A stretch of DNA of 55,807 nt from Bacillota bacterium (lineage in GTDB: Bacteria > Bacillota > Clostridia > Acetivibrionales > Acetivibrionaceae): the NCBI GenBank assembly GCA_023398495.1, contig JAEWSG010000105.1, positions 1-55,807 on the forward strand. The letters are read 5' to 3'. A program made the position numbers and the translations under genes. Positions 9,064 to 19,400 of the stretch are shown piece after piece (position 1 is the stretch's first letter; every line of letters begins with the position of its first letter). The notes beneath the pieces are model-generated. The model saw nothing but the letters and a program-made list of their open reading frames with translations, was not told the DNA's origin and did not search any database.

Positions 9064-12000
9064 ATGAAAAAGAAGTTGTTCAGATTTTTTGGTTTTGTAA
9101 TAATACTTAGTTTGATTTTAGTAACCTCATTTATTCAGCCATTAAATGTAAATAGTATAGCTTTAAACCTATACATAGTTGGAGATGGTAGTGGAGGAGG
9201 TGGTGGCGGAAGCCAAGGCGCTGCAGGGGCAGGTGGAGCTGGCGGTGATGGTGGCGGAGATAATGATATTATTACAGGAGGATCTGCGCATGATGTAATA
9301 TTTGGTGATGGAAGCGGGGGAGGCGCAGGATGCAGAAGTGTTTCTTATCAAACAATAAATACCAGAGGAGGATTTGGTGGGAGTGGTAATGATACCATTA
9401 ATGGTGGGTCAGGTAATGATGTGATTTTTGGTGATGGTTTTGATGGTGGTAATTCAACCGGATGGGGTGGAGGTAAAGGTGGTTTGGGTGGCGGTGGAGG
9501 TGGTGCTACTGGTGGCCATTTTGGAACTGCACCAAATGCGGGCATAGCAGGTATAGGAGGCGGTGGTGGAGGGGGTGGAAAAAACACCGATAACGCCACC
9601 TATGGATTAGGTGGAGGAGTTCTTATAAATGGTTTTGGAAACAGTGGAGGAAATGGAGGAGCTGCAGGAGGAAACAGTGCGACTAGCATGGAGAGTATAA
9701 CCGGATTTGGTGGAGCCCAAGGAACATATTCAGGAGGAGGTGGTGGTGGTTTTGGAGGAGCATCCGGAGGTGACGGAGGTCAACCGGGAGCAGCTGGAGA
9801 AGCTGGGGATACAAATTTGCATCAGTATGCCGATGGGGCAGAATTGATCAGATCATATTTTACTAAGGAAATTTTAAGAGCAGTTTTAAGCAGTTATCCA
9901 AATTTCGGATGTGGAAATGATGTTATTGACGGAGGAAGTGGAAGTAATGAGCTGTTTGGATTAGGTGGCAGTAATACTTTTATTGTAGAGTCTACTGATA
10001 ATCCAACAGCAAATAGAATTTGGGATTTTAAAGCCGGTGATCAGTTACAACTTAAAACTGGAGGTTCACTTATTACAGAACTGGATGTTAGCAATGTTTT
10101 AGACGCAGGATTAACAGGGGATTATGATGGTGACGGAGATGCAGATGATACAAGAATTGTTTTTTCCGGGTGTGACATTGATCTTATTAATGTATCTCAT
10201 GGGGATTTAATAAATGACGGTGGAGAAATTAAGCTTCCAAATTTATCACCGAATGTAAGTTTAGCTGATGGTATGATAAGTTATACAACCGAGGATACGG
10301 CAGTTACAATTGATAATGCAGGAACAATAAGTGATGCAGATGGTGATAGTCATTGGAATAACGGAACATTAAGTGCTCAGATTACTGGTAATGCTTCTCC
10401 TAATGATATGCTATCTATTTCCGATACTAACGGAATTGCACCACAGATTACTGTTGTAAGTGGAACAACTATTTTGAGAGCTGATGGAATTAATGTAGCT
10501 TCGCTTTCAAGTATTGATGGAACTGTTAATGGTAACGATGTGCTGACAATAACATTTAAGAGCACTGCTACAAATGCTATTGTTCAGGAAGTGATGAGAT
10601 CAATATGTTTTTCGACAGATGATGTTGGTACAGGAAACAGAACTGTAACTATAACTGGTACGGATATAGCAGCTAGCTCTGGTCAGGATACCAGAACAAT
10701 AGATGTTGAGGTGGCTGCGCCGAATTATTTGAGTTCTCAAACCAATACATTGGGATCAAGCATTATTATAACATTTGATAAAAATATGATGTCAGATCCT
10801 AGCGGAAATGAAGCTCAGTTCGAAGTACAAGTGGATGGGGTTGAAAATTCTGTTACTTCAGTAACTAATAACGATAGTAATGATACAATTGAATTGACTT
10901 TAACTACTTTGATAGTAAATGGACAAGTAGTTACTGTAGCATATACAGCGGGAGATATATTGTCTGCCGATACAGGAGTATTAGGGAGTTTTGTAGCTCA
11001 AATTGTTACAAATATTGTGCCTACATATACGGTAACATATAACGGAAACGGAAGTGACGGAGGAAGCGTACCAACAGACGGAGAAAACTACAACTACGAA
11101 GATACGGTAGTGGTAGAAGAAGGAACTATGACAAAGGACGGTTACAGCTTTGAGGGCTGGAATACATCGGCAGATGGAAACGGAACAGATTATGAAGTCG
11201 GTGCAAATATGACAATGCCGGCAAGCGATGTAACACTATATGCGAAGTGGACAATCAATAATTATACAGTTATATTTAACAGTAACGGAGGAACTTCAAT
11301 CGACAACCGGTTAGTTTCGCATAATGAATCTGTGCAGCAACCAGACAATCCCATAAAATCGAATTACCATTTTGTTGGGTGGTATATGGATGAAGATTTT
11401 ATAACCGAATTTGATTTTAATTTATTAATAACGGATAATATTACTTTATACGCAAGATGGAGGTATGAAACTGTTTCAACACCGACACCGACACCGACAC
11501 CAACACCAACACCAAAAACAACACCAACACGGACAATTAAAGCGACCGATAGCCCACTATCGGATATTAGTATATCGGGAGACGAATTGCTAAATGAGAG
11601 CAGTGATATAGAAAAAGATATAAGAGTAGGTATTTTAGTTGATGGTAGTAAGAAGGATAAAAAGGCACATGCAACAATAGAATTTATAAACAATAGAATA
11701 AATGTAAATGTGGTGGTTGACAAAGAATCGGCATTGAGTGATTTAAAGGCAGCAAAGAATACTGTAACTATACCGGTTAAGGGAAATGTAGATAAATTTA
11801 GAACCCAATTGGATTCTGATATGATTAAAATTCTTGAAGATAGTTCAGCATCGGTAGAAGTAAAAACAGATATAGCTGAATATACTGTTTTGGCTTCTGA
11901 GATAAAAATTGATAAGGTATCAGAAAAGCTTGGATCAAACCCTGATTTAAAAGATTTTAATGTAAGTATAACAATTGAAAAATCAAAAGACGAAAAAGTT

Positions 12001-12867
12001 GCAAAATTAAAAAAAGCTTCTGAGAGCAAAGGGTTTCAGGTTATTGGAACGCCAATGGAGTTTGATATATCAGTTAAGAAAGGAAGTCAAAGTATTGAGG
12101 TTAATGAATTTGATAGTTATGTACAGAGAAGTATCAAAATTCCCAAAGAAGCAGATCCTAAAAAAATAACAACTGGTATTGTTTATGAAGAAAATGGTGA
12201 GTTAAGGCATGTACCGACAAAAGTTATAGTAAAAGAAGGCGAGTATCATGCGAAAATTAACAGTCTTACAAATAGTGCTTACTCGGTTATTTGGAATGAA
12301 ATTGAGTTCAATGATGTAAAAGAACATTGGGCTAAAGACATAATAAACGATATGGGTTCAAGGTTAGTTGTAGAAGGTGTAGAAGAAGGAATTTATCAGC
12401 CTGAAAGAGAAATAACAAGAGCAGAATTTGCTAGTATAGTGGTAAAAGGCCTAGGGCTAAAGCCGCGTTCAGGAAATAAGACTTTTAATGATGTTAATCC
12501 AGATGCATGGTATTATGAGTTCGTTGAAACGGCATATAAATATGGTATTGTTTCAGGATATGGTGACGGGACTTTCAGACCAATGGATAAAATAACCCGT
12601 GAACAAGCAATTACAATAATCAGGGAAGCAATGAATATAACAAAACTCAATCTTCAGTCTGATTTGGGCGAAATTGAAAAAATAATGGAAGGCTATGAAG
12701 ATTATAAAGATATATCATACTGGGCAAAAGACAGTATAGCAGATTCGTTAAAAGTAGAAGTAATTGTAGGTAAAAGCGGCAATAAAATTGCTCCAAAGAG
12801 TAATATAACGAGAGCTGAAGTAGCGGTAATAGTTTGGAATTTATTAAGAAAATCAGACTTGATTTAG
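9064..12867 (+). CDS. SLH-anchored surface protein with RTX-like, SwmB and InlB-type repeats
   Basis: A 1267-residue exported protein. The ATG at 9064 is chosen because GGAGGG lies seven bases upstream; the TTG at 9058 is too close. Order of parts: signal peptide; very Gly-rich region (about 40-260) with RTX/hemolysin-type calcium-binding nonapeptides (GGSGNDVIFGDG); another RTX-like piece (CGNDVIDGGSGSNELFGLGG); DUF/cadherin-like repeats; a SwmB-type domain (SSIIITFDKNMMSD); two Listeria-Bacteroides (InlB B) repeats ending in TLYAKW and TLYARW; a Thr-Pro linker (nt about 11477-11535); a beta domain; and three C-terminal SLH domains (FNDVKEHWAKD, FNDVNPDAWYYE, YKDISYWAKDS) that bind cell-wall polymer. 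It is probably displayed on the cell surface as an adhesin or calcium-dependent structural protein. It is monocistronic with its own terminator. Confidence 0.85.
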   Translation: MKKKLFRFFGFVIILSLILVTSFIQPLNVNSIALNLYIVGDGSGGGGGGSQGAAGAGGAGGDGGGDNDIITGGSAHDVIFGDGSGGGAGCRSVSYQTINTRGGFGGSGNDTINGGSGNDVIFGDGFDGGNSTGWGGGKGGLGGGGGGATGGHFGTAPNAGIAGIGGGGGGGGKNTDNATYGLGGGVLINGFGNSGGNGGAAGGNSATSMESITGFGGAQGTYSGGGGGGFGGASGGDGGQPGAAGEAGDTNLHQYADGAELIRSYFTKEILRAVLSSYPNFGCGNDVIDGGSGSNELFGLGGSNTFIVESTDNPTANRIWDFKAGDQLQLKTGGSLITELDVSNVLDAGLTGDYDGDGDADDTRIVFSGCDIDLINVSHGDLINDGGEIKLPNLSPNVSLADGMISYTTEDTAVTIDNAGTISDADGDSHWNNGTLSAQITGNASPNDMLSISDTNGIAPQITVVSGTTILRADGINVASLSSIDGTVNGNDVLTITFKSTATNAIVQEVMRSICFSTDDVGTGNRTVTITGTDIAASSGQDTRTIDVEVAAPNYLSSQTNTLGSSIIITFDKNMMSDPSGNEAQFEVQVDGVENSVTSVTNNDSNDTIELTLTTLIVNGQVVTVAYTAGDILSADTGVLGSFVAQIVTNIVPTYTVTYNGNGSDGGSVPTDGENYNYEDTVVVEEGTMTKDGYSFEGWNTSADGNGTDYEVGANMTMPASDVTLYAKWTINNYTVIFNSNGGTSIDNRLVSHNESVQQPDNPIKSNYHFVGWYMDEDFITEFDFNLLITDNITLYARWRYETVSTPTPTPTPTPTPKTTPTRTIKATDSPLSDISISGDELLNESSDIEKDIRVGILVDGSKKDKKAHATIEFINNRINVNVVVDKESALSDLKAAKNTVTIPVKGNVDKFRTQLDSDMIKILEDSSASVEVKTDIAEYTVLASEIKIDKVSEKLGSNPDLKDFNVSITIEKSKDEKVAKLKKASESKGFQVIGTPMEFDISVKKGSQSIEVNEFDSYVQRSIKIPKEADPKKITTGIVYEENGELRHVPTKVIVKEGEYHAKINSLTNSAYSVIWNEIEFNDVKEHWAKDIINDMGSRLVVEGVEEGIYQPEREITRAEFASIVVKGLGLKPRSGNKTFNDVNPDAWYYEFVETAYKYGIVSGYGDGTFRPMDKITREQAITIIREAMNITKLNLQSDLGEIEKIMEGYEDYKDISYWAKDSIADSLKVEVIVGKSGNKIAPKSNITRAEVAVIVWNLLRKSDLI
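11477..11535 (+). repeat. short-period ACACCR coding repeat (Thr-Pro linker)
   Basis: Tandem ACACCG/ACACCA units encode alternating Thr-Pro, as in linkers of secreted multidomain proteins. Such tracts can vary in length by slippage, always in units of two codons here. Confidence 0.75.
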
Positions 12868-12904
12868 TTTATGACTGCAATCATAGTTAAAATCATCCGC
12901 ATTT

Positions 12905-12955
12905 AAAAAGGCTGTTGCTAATGATACACTTAAATTTGCAACAGCCTTTTTGCTG
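12905..12955 (+). terminator. terminator of the SLH protein gene
   Basis: A 14-bp perfect stem (AAAAAGGCTGTTGC at 12905-12918, GCAACAGCCTTTTT at 12938-12951) ends in a T run. Confidence 0.9.
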
Positions 12956-13088
12956 ACTAAATATGGTTCACTATTAAAATATGCACCCTTAAAACTATGG
13001 TCTGATTGATATTTGTTTCCAAATATGATATGTTAAAAATAAAAACATGCAGAAAAGAAACAAATTGTATTATAAGGGGATTGATAAA

Positions 13089-16000
13089 ATGTGTAACAAG
13101 GTTTTAAACTCATTTCTTTTGAGGTGTGTCACAATCTTTATATTCGTTTTGATAACTCTACTTCAAAGTATCTCAGCTTATGCAGGTCTAAATACAAATT
13201 TGTCACAGGAAAACAACAAATGGGTAGCTGGAAAAATCCCGAAACTTCTAAATTTTGATGATGCGGATGAAAATGAAATTAACATGGACAAAGCCGAAAA
13301 GGTTTTAACTAATCAACTAGGTCTTCAACGCATTAATGAACATAGAAGAAAAAAAGGTTTGAATGAATTAAGGACCGAAACCTGTAAATTTGGATATGAA
13401 ATTGTAAAAGAAGATAAAGATAAAACAACTTTAAATAGAAATAATATGTTTTTTGCTTCACCCGATGAAGAAACTTCGATTGATGTTTTGCCTTCTTCTG
13501 TAGATAACAGTCAACTTCCTTCTTTTCCTCCAATAAGCGAACAGGGACAATTAGCCTCATGCGTTGCCTTTGCAACTACATACTATCAAATGACACATAT
13601 GTTTGGTATGGCTTTGGGCTGGGATGCAAAAAATGACCCTGAAAACAAAAGAAAGTTTTCTCCAAAGTGGACCTTTAATTTAACAAATACTGGTGAAAAT
13701 AGTGTTATGGGAATGGATAGTACCTACACGCTCTTTACAAAAAGCGGTGCAGCTTTGTGGGATGAATTCCAATATGATGGTTATGACACAAGTATGAAAA
13801 ATATAACTGAGTGGCCGACAGATGCTGCTGTGTGGAGAAATGCTCTTAATTACAGGATTGATGATTATGGATACATTGAGATATGGGATAATACCGATAC
13901 TCCTGTTAAAGCTCCAAATGACCCAAATCTTAAAAAGGTAAAGCAGCTATTAAATAATGGACATGTCCTTACGTTTGCAACAAGTATATCAAGATGGAGA
14001 TTTTCAAGAATAAGTGATGATCCATCTACTGAGGATGATAATGATTACATAAATCAGGATATTGTTCATATAACAGATAGCCCTAAATTGGCAGTAGATG
14101 GACATGTTATGACGCTGGTAGGCTACAACGATAATATATGGGTTGATATTAATAAAAATGGAATAGTTGATCAGGGTGAGAAAGGAGCATTCAAAATAGC
14201 TAACTCATGGGGTACACATGAGGATATGGTATCAGATGATGATAGCTTTGTTTGGTATTCAAACGATGGTTTTATATGGCTTTCATATGACACTTTGAAC
14301 AAAGAATCGTCTGTTCCTCAGTGCCCTGTAACTGAGCGTAAAAATTCTATAAGCTTTAATAATAGTGTATATTGGATGTCTCCAAAAGAAGTATCTACCC
14401 CAAAACTTCTGGTTGAGTACACAGTGAACCATGCAAATAAGTATGAACTAGTGACCCTTTTTGGTTACTCAAATTATGATGAAAATAGTCCTGTTTCATA
14501 TTTTGACCCTCACAACATAAATTATCCATCAATCGTTAAGGCGAGTTTTGATGGTACGGATGCTGCATGTGATGCAAATCTGGTATTTGATATTAGTGAA
14601 CTATACGACAGATTTGACAGTGTCAAAGGAAATCTGTATATCTCTTTTTATGATTATCTGGAAGGTAATCCCTGCATATTAAGGGATGCCAAAATCATTG
14701 ACAACGTTAGTGGGCAGACTTACTATTGTAATGATACGCTTCCGGTAAGTTTTGATAATTCTATTTTAACAATTGGACCAATTGGTTTTAAGAAAGAGTT
14801 GACAGAACTAAAAGGAATAAAATTAGGAACTTCTATAATGCCGACACAACGCTCTGATCCAGCTGTGGTTACTGTACAAGACAGTGTTTATGTTATTGGA
14901 GGAATTCATGATGAGAAATATGTGAATAGTGTTGAAGTATATGATCCCGAAAAAGATACCTGGCTAAAAAAGAATGATCTGACAGGAGAACAATCCAAAC
15001 TAACTAAAGCTGTTTGTGTTAATGATAAAATATATGCAATAAAAAGACTATCATCAGATGAAAGCATTATTGAGGAATATGACAGTGCTTCGGATAAATG
15101 GACATATAAAAGAAATATAAATTACTGGAAGACAATGTATGTTGGGCAAATAGATGGCAAGATATTCATAATTGGAACAAACGACAAAATCGAAAAAGGT
15201 GATGCAACCTTTTGTGTTGAGGAATATGACCCTGCTTCAAATATATTAACTCAGGAAACTTATTTAGAAAAAGGTTTGTTGCCAGGCAGCATAGGTTTTA
15301 TGGATGGTAAGATATACATATTTAACAGCAGTAGATATGATCCGGATATTGTTAGAGCATTTGATACAAATCCTTATATAGATGACAGTACACTAAGAAT
15401 TTATGATACAGTAAGCAAAAGTTGGGAGGTTGGGGACAAAATTAAATTTTATGGTAGTCGTGGTATTACTATTCTAAATGGTAAATTTTATGGTTTTTGG
15501 AGAGATGCATCTAAAGATGGTATAAGAGTTTGCGAATATGACCCTGTAAACAATACTTTAAAGGATCTTAAAGCTCTTCTAAGTGACATAGCAAATTTTG
15601 GTGTCACTACCTATAAAGATAATATTATTACTGTAGGTGGTGGTGCAGCAAATGAATTATACTCCTATTCGTTCACAGACACAGAAGAGGAAAAAGCACC
15701 GAAAAACCTGGTGCAAATCATTAATATCAACCACGAAAAGACACCACCGGTTCTTGAACCGCCGGCAGATATTACTTTAGCAACTACAGAACAGCTGACG
15801 GTTGTTGATATTGGATGGGCAGACGCAATCGGAAACTCTGTTGTGGAAGTTTCAAATAATGCACCGGAAGCTTTTCCTTTAGGAACAACAAATGTTCTTT
15901 GGAGTGCAAAAGATGAAGCTGGTAATATGACACAGGCTATTCAAAAAGTTACTCTGGTTATTGATGAGGATCCACCTGAATTAATTGTTCCGCCTGATAT

Positions 16001-16403
16001 TATTATTGGAACGCACTCGGACAGCAAGTCGGTCAACCTTGGTGATGCAATTGCAAAAGATGTACTCAAGGTTTCGGTTTCAAACAATGCACTGCAAAGT
16101 TTTCCGCTTGGAGAGACAATTGTTGTCTGGACTGCTGTTGACGAAGTTGGAAATGAAGTATCAAAGCCTCAGAGAGTAAATGTCTATAAATTTGGTGACG
16201 CTAACACTGATGGCAAAATGAACTCCCTCGATTTTGCACAGGTAAGGCAGCTTTTATTAGGTTATAAAACCGGAATACTTTCAGAGATAGGGAAATATGC
16301 AGCCGATGTTGATGGAAACTCTAAAGTAAATTCTTTGGACTTTGCAATTATGAGACAATATTTGCTGGGAAAAATCGATAAATTCCCCGCTGATGATGAA
16401 TAA
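13089..16403 (+). CDS. cellulosomal papain-like cysteine protease with Kelch, HYR and dockerin modules
   Basis: A 1104-residue exported protein. The start at 13089 has AAGGGG eight bases upstream and opens directly into a signal peptide (FLLRCVTIFIFVLITLLQS); the ATG at 13047 would add 14 residues without a ribosome site. A C1 papain-like domain spans about 130-400: Cys158 in QGQLASCVAFA, His339 in DGHVMTLVGYN and Asn372 in IANSWG form the catalytic set. A beta region follows, then Kelch-type repeats at about 580-870 (VYVIGGIHDEKYVNSVEVYDP). Two HYR domains lie at about 890-1035 (GTTNVLWSAKDEAGN, GETIVVWTAVDEVGN), and a type I dockerin starts at about 1036 (GDANTDGKMNSLDFAQVRQ, ADVDGNSKVNSLDFAIMRQ). 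The dockerin predicts docking onto a scaffoldin; the protease target is unknown. Confidence 0.88.
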   Translation: MCNKVLNSFLLRCVTIFIFVLITLLQSISAYAGLNTNLSQENNKWVAGKIPKLLNFDDADENEINMDKAEKVLTNQLGLQRINEHRRKKGLNELRTETCKFGYEIVKEDKDKTTLNRNNMFFASPDEETSIDVLPSSVDNSQLPSFPPISEQGQLASCVAFATTYYQMTHMFGMALGWDAKNDPENKRKFSPKWTFNLTNTGENSVMGMDSTYTLFTKSGAALWDEFQYDGYDTSMKNITEWPTDAAVWRNALNYRIDDYGYIEIWDNTDTPVKAPNDPNLKKVKQLLNNGHVLTFATSISRWRFSRISDDPSTEDDNDYINQDIVHITDSPKLAVDGHVMTLVGYNDNIWVDINKNGIVDQGEKGAFKIANSWGTHEDMVSDDDSFVWYSNDGFIWLSYDTLNKESSVPQCPVTERKNSISFNNSVYWMSPKEVSTPKLLVEYTVNHANKYELVTLFGYSNYDENSPVSYFDPHNINYPSIVKASFDGTDAACDANLVFDISELYDRFDSVKGNLYISFYDYLEGNPCILRDAKIIDNVSGQTYYCNDTLPVSFDNSILTIGPIGFKKELTELKGIKLGTSIMPTQRSDPAVVTVQDSVYVIGGIHDEKYVNSVEVYDPEKDTWLKKNDLTGEQSKLTKAVCVNDKIYAIKRLSSDESIIEEYDSASDKWTYKRNINYWKTMYVGQIDGKIFIIGTNDKIEKGDATFCVEEYDPASNILTQETYLEKGLLPGSIGFMDGKIYIFNSSRYDPDIVRAFDTNPYIDDSTLRIYDTVSKSWEVGDKIKFYGSRGITILNGKFYGFWRDASKDGIRVCEYDPVNNTLKDLKALLSDIANFGVTTYKDNIITVGGGAANELYSYSFTDTEEEKAPKNLVQIININHEKTPPVLEPPADITLATTEQLTVVDIGWADAIGNSVVEVSNNAPEAFPLGTTNVLWSAKDEAGNMTQAIQKVTLVIDEDPPELIVPPDIIIGTHSDSKSVNLGDAIAKDVLKVSVSNNALQSFPLGETIVVWTAVDEVGNEVSKPQRVNVYKFGDANTDGKMNSLDFAQVRQLLLGYKTGILSEIGKYAADVDGNSKVNSLDFAIMRQYLLGKIDKFPADDE

Positions 16404-16413
16404 TTATCGTGAA

Positions 16414-16449
16414 TATGCAAAAAGCCGCTAAATAGCGACTTTTTGCATA
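16414..16449. terminator. bidirectional terminator between convergent genes
   Basis: TATGCAAAAAG (16414-16424) pairs with CTTTTTGCATA (16439-16449), with GCC/CGC-like inner pairs. A and T tracts lie on both sides of the loop, so it can serve both the protease gene and the hydrogenase gene. Confidence 0.8.
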
Positions 16450-16456
16450 TATAAAT

Positions 16457-19400
16457 CTATTTTGTATCTTTGTCTAAAGTACTTAGCAAAGGCTCTTCAA
16501 TCTGCTGACCGTTAAGTGCAACGTAAACACCTTTACCACCATGATTTTCCTTGAGACGGATTGTTTTGACCTTGGAGAAAGGCTCCATTTTGTAATGCTT
16601 CATTGTATCTGTGAGGTTCTGATAAAGCTCCCCAGCACCTTTTGCCAGACACGATTCACACATACAAATTGTAAACTCCTGTACAACGAAGGCGGAATTA
16701 TCCTTTTTGCGTACAGTGTTGCAGGCATTATCTCCTCGCTTCGGTGTATAGTGAGTGTGCAAGAGCTCGTGAGCCAGGTGAGAATTTGCTTCGCCGTAGA
16801 ATTCATCATATAGCCTTAAAATGTCAGGATTCTCTTGTGACTTACGATACTTTGAAACTTTATCGATATTTACAAGTATTTGCTGGCGTTTCTCCATAGC
16901 ATCTATCTTTTCAGGAACAGGATGCCCTGCACCACAAATACATCCGCCAGGACATGCCATTACTTCTATAAGATCATATCCTACATCTACACCTTGAATA
17001 ATTTTTTCCACTATTGGTTCAGCGTTATGCAAACCGCTAACAACGGCAACACGTACTTTAGTATTATCAACTTCAACTGTAGCCTCTTTGACACCTTCAA
17101 AGCCACGGATTTCTTCAAAGTCAAGATGGTCTGTAAGAGCTTTTCCTGTCAATTTTTCAACTGCCATACGAAGTGCAGCTTCAGCAACTCCACCCGAGGC
17201 ACCAAAGAGTATACCGGCACCTGAAACCTGTCTGTATGGCTCATCAAATTCCTGAGGAACAACTTCGGAAATCTGGATATTTTCCAGTTTGACCATTTCG
17301 AGCATCTCTGTTGTTGTGAGTACAGCATCGACATCACGGATACCTTCTGGAGCAAACTCCGGACGTGCTGCCTCGTGTTTCTTTGCAAGGCATGGAACAA
17401 TGGAAACCACAAAGAGGTCTTTTTTATCTAAACTGGCAAGTTTTGCATAATGATTCTTAACCGTTGCCCCCATCATCATTTGTGGTGATTTACAGCTGGA
17501 CAGGTGAGGGATTATTTCGGGGTAACGCTTTTCAACAAAGTTGACCCAACCTGGACAACAGGAGGTAAACTGAGGCATTACACCTTTATTTGAAACCCTT
17601 GTCAGAAACTCTGTCGTTTCCTCCACAATGGTCAGGTCGGCTGCGAACGTAAAGTCAAATATCTTGTCAAACCCAAGTTTTTTAAGAAGTCCTGCCATAA
17701 ATGGTGAGGCATCTTCAAAAGGAACCTTAAAAGTTTTTGAGATAAGGCTGCGTACTGCAGGTGCAACAAAAGCAACAACAGTTTTTTCGTTATTGTTGAT
17801 TGCCCTCATAACTTTCCCTTTTTCACGACGGTAGTCTAAAGCACCACAAGGACATGCAGTTACACACTGACCGCAGCTTACGCAATCTGTTTCCTGTAGA
17901 GGAAGACCACTCTTGGTACCGACTAATTGGCGGCCGTTTTTCATATAGAAAGTGAGTACATCCGGACCTTCAATTTCAGAACATGCAGCTATACAACGGC
18001 CGCAGGAGATACACTTGTTGTGGTCGCGAATAATAAAGGGATGATCATCAACAATAGGTATATATGGGCGTTCATGAATAGGATTTTCAAACTCTATACC
18101 ATGTGAGGTTGCTTCGTTTCTCAAATCACAGGTATAACGTTCGCGGCAGCCGCACTTTAAACATCGGCGAGCTTCTTCCCGGGCAGTCTGCTCCATTAAA
18201 CCCAATTCAACCTCATTAAAATTGTTTTTACGTTCAGTAACTGAAATTGACGGCATTTTAGCACGCTGAACTTTAGGAATTTCCCGGAATTCCCATTTTG
18301 GAAGGTCTTCCATAGAACCTCGGCTACAACTGTAGTCAACATTTTCTTCTTTTATATAGCCTTTCATTAAGAAGTTATCCATAGTGTCAGAAGCATAGCG
18401 GCCAGCAGCAACAGCCTGAATTACGGTTGCAGGTCCGGTTACACAGTCTCCTCCGGCAAATACATTGATTTCAGAAGTTTGCAATGTCTTTCCGTTGATC
18501 TCAATATCTCCCCACTTGTTAAGTTTTACAGGGAGGTCGTTGTACAGGAATTGTGTATTGGTACTTTGACCAATAGCTCCGATTATAGTATCTGCCTCAA
18601 TTTCAAGGTCACTGCCTTCAACAGGGACAGGACGGCGGCGACCTGAACGGTCAGGTTCACCAAGAGTCATCTTTATACAGCCAAGCTTCTTTTTGCCGCC
18701 TTCAGAGGTGATTTTTGTAGGTGCCATCAGGAACAGCATTTCAACACCCTCGTGCAGAGCTTCTTCAACTTCATAAGGTTCGGCAGGCATTTCTTCCCGA
18801 GTACGACGGTATACAAGCTTGACAGATTTTGCTCCTTTTCGGAGGGCTGTACGAGCACAGTCAATAGCAGTATTTCCGCCACCGATTACTATGACATTTT
18901 CGCCCATATTTATTTCTGCATTCTTTGTCACCTGTTCAAGGAATTGTATTCCCAGCCAGACACCTTCAAGGTTTTCACCTTCAATATGCATAGGTGTTGC
19001 ATTCCATGAACCGATTGCAAGATAAACAGCATCAAAATCTTTATGCAGATCCTCAAGGCGTATATGAGTTCCTAAAGATTTTCCTGTCATTATTTTTACG
19101 CCGAGGCTTTTGATTATATCAATCTCCTTGTCCAAAGTTGTCTTTGGAAGGCGATATTCAGGTATGCCGTACCTCATCATTCCACCTGCATGCGGTTGGC
19201 GTTCAAACACTGTAACATCGTGCCCTTTTATAGCACTGTAGTATGCAGCTGAAAGACCCGATGGTCCAGCACCGACTATAGCTATCTTTTTTCCGGTTGA
19301 AGGGCTCTTGGCTGGAACCCATTGCTTCGGTTGTGACATGTCCCAGTCGGCAGCAAAACGTTTTACATAATTGATTGCTACAGGTGAATCAACAAGATTG

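Noticed and set aside
9348..9599. Minus-strand ORF rich in Pro (83 residues)
   Set aside because: It is the antisense of Gly-rich GGN codons in the SLH protein gene; there is no ribosome site.
9180..9840. Regularly repeated GGTGG-type sequence as a possible CRISPR or minisatellite
   Set aside because: The periodicity follows codons of the Gly-rich protein; there are no constant repeats with unique spacers.
11364..12029. Minus-strand ORF of 221 codons
   Set aside because: It lies wholly inside the SLH protein gene, contains a Gly-Val run opposite the Thr-Pro linker, and has no ribosome site.
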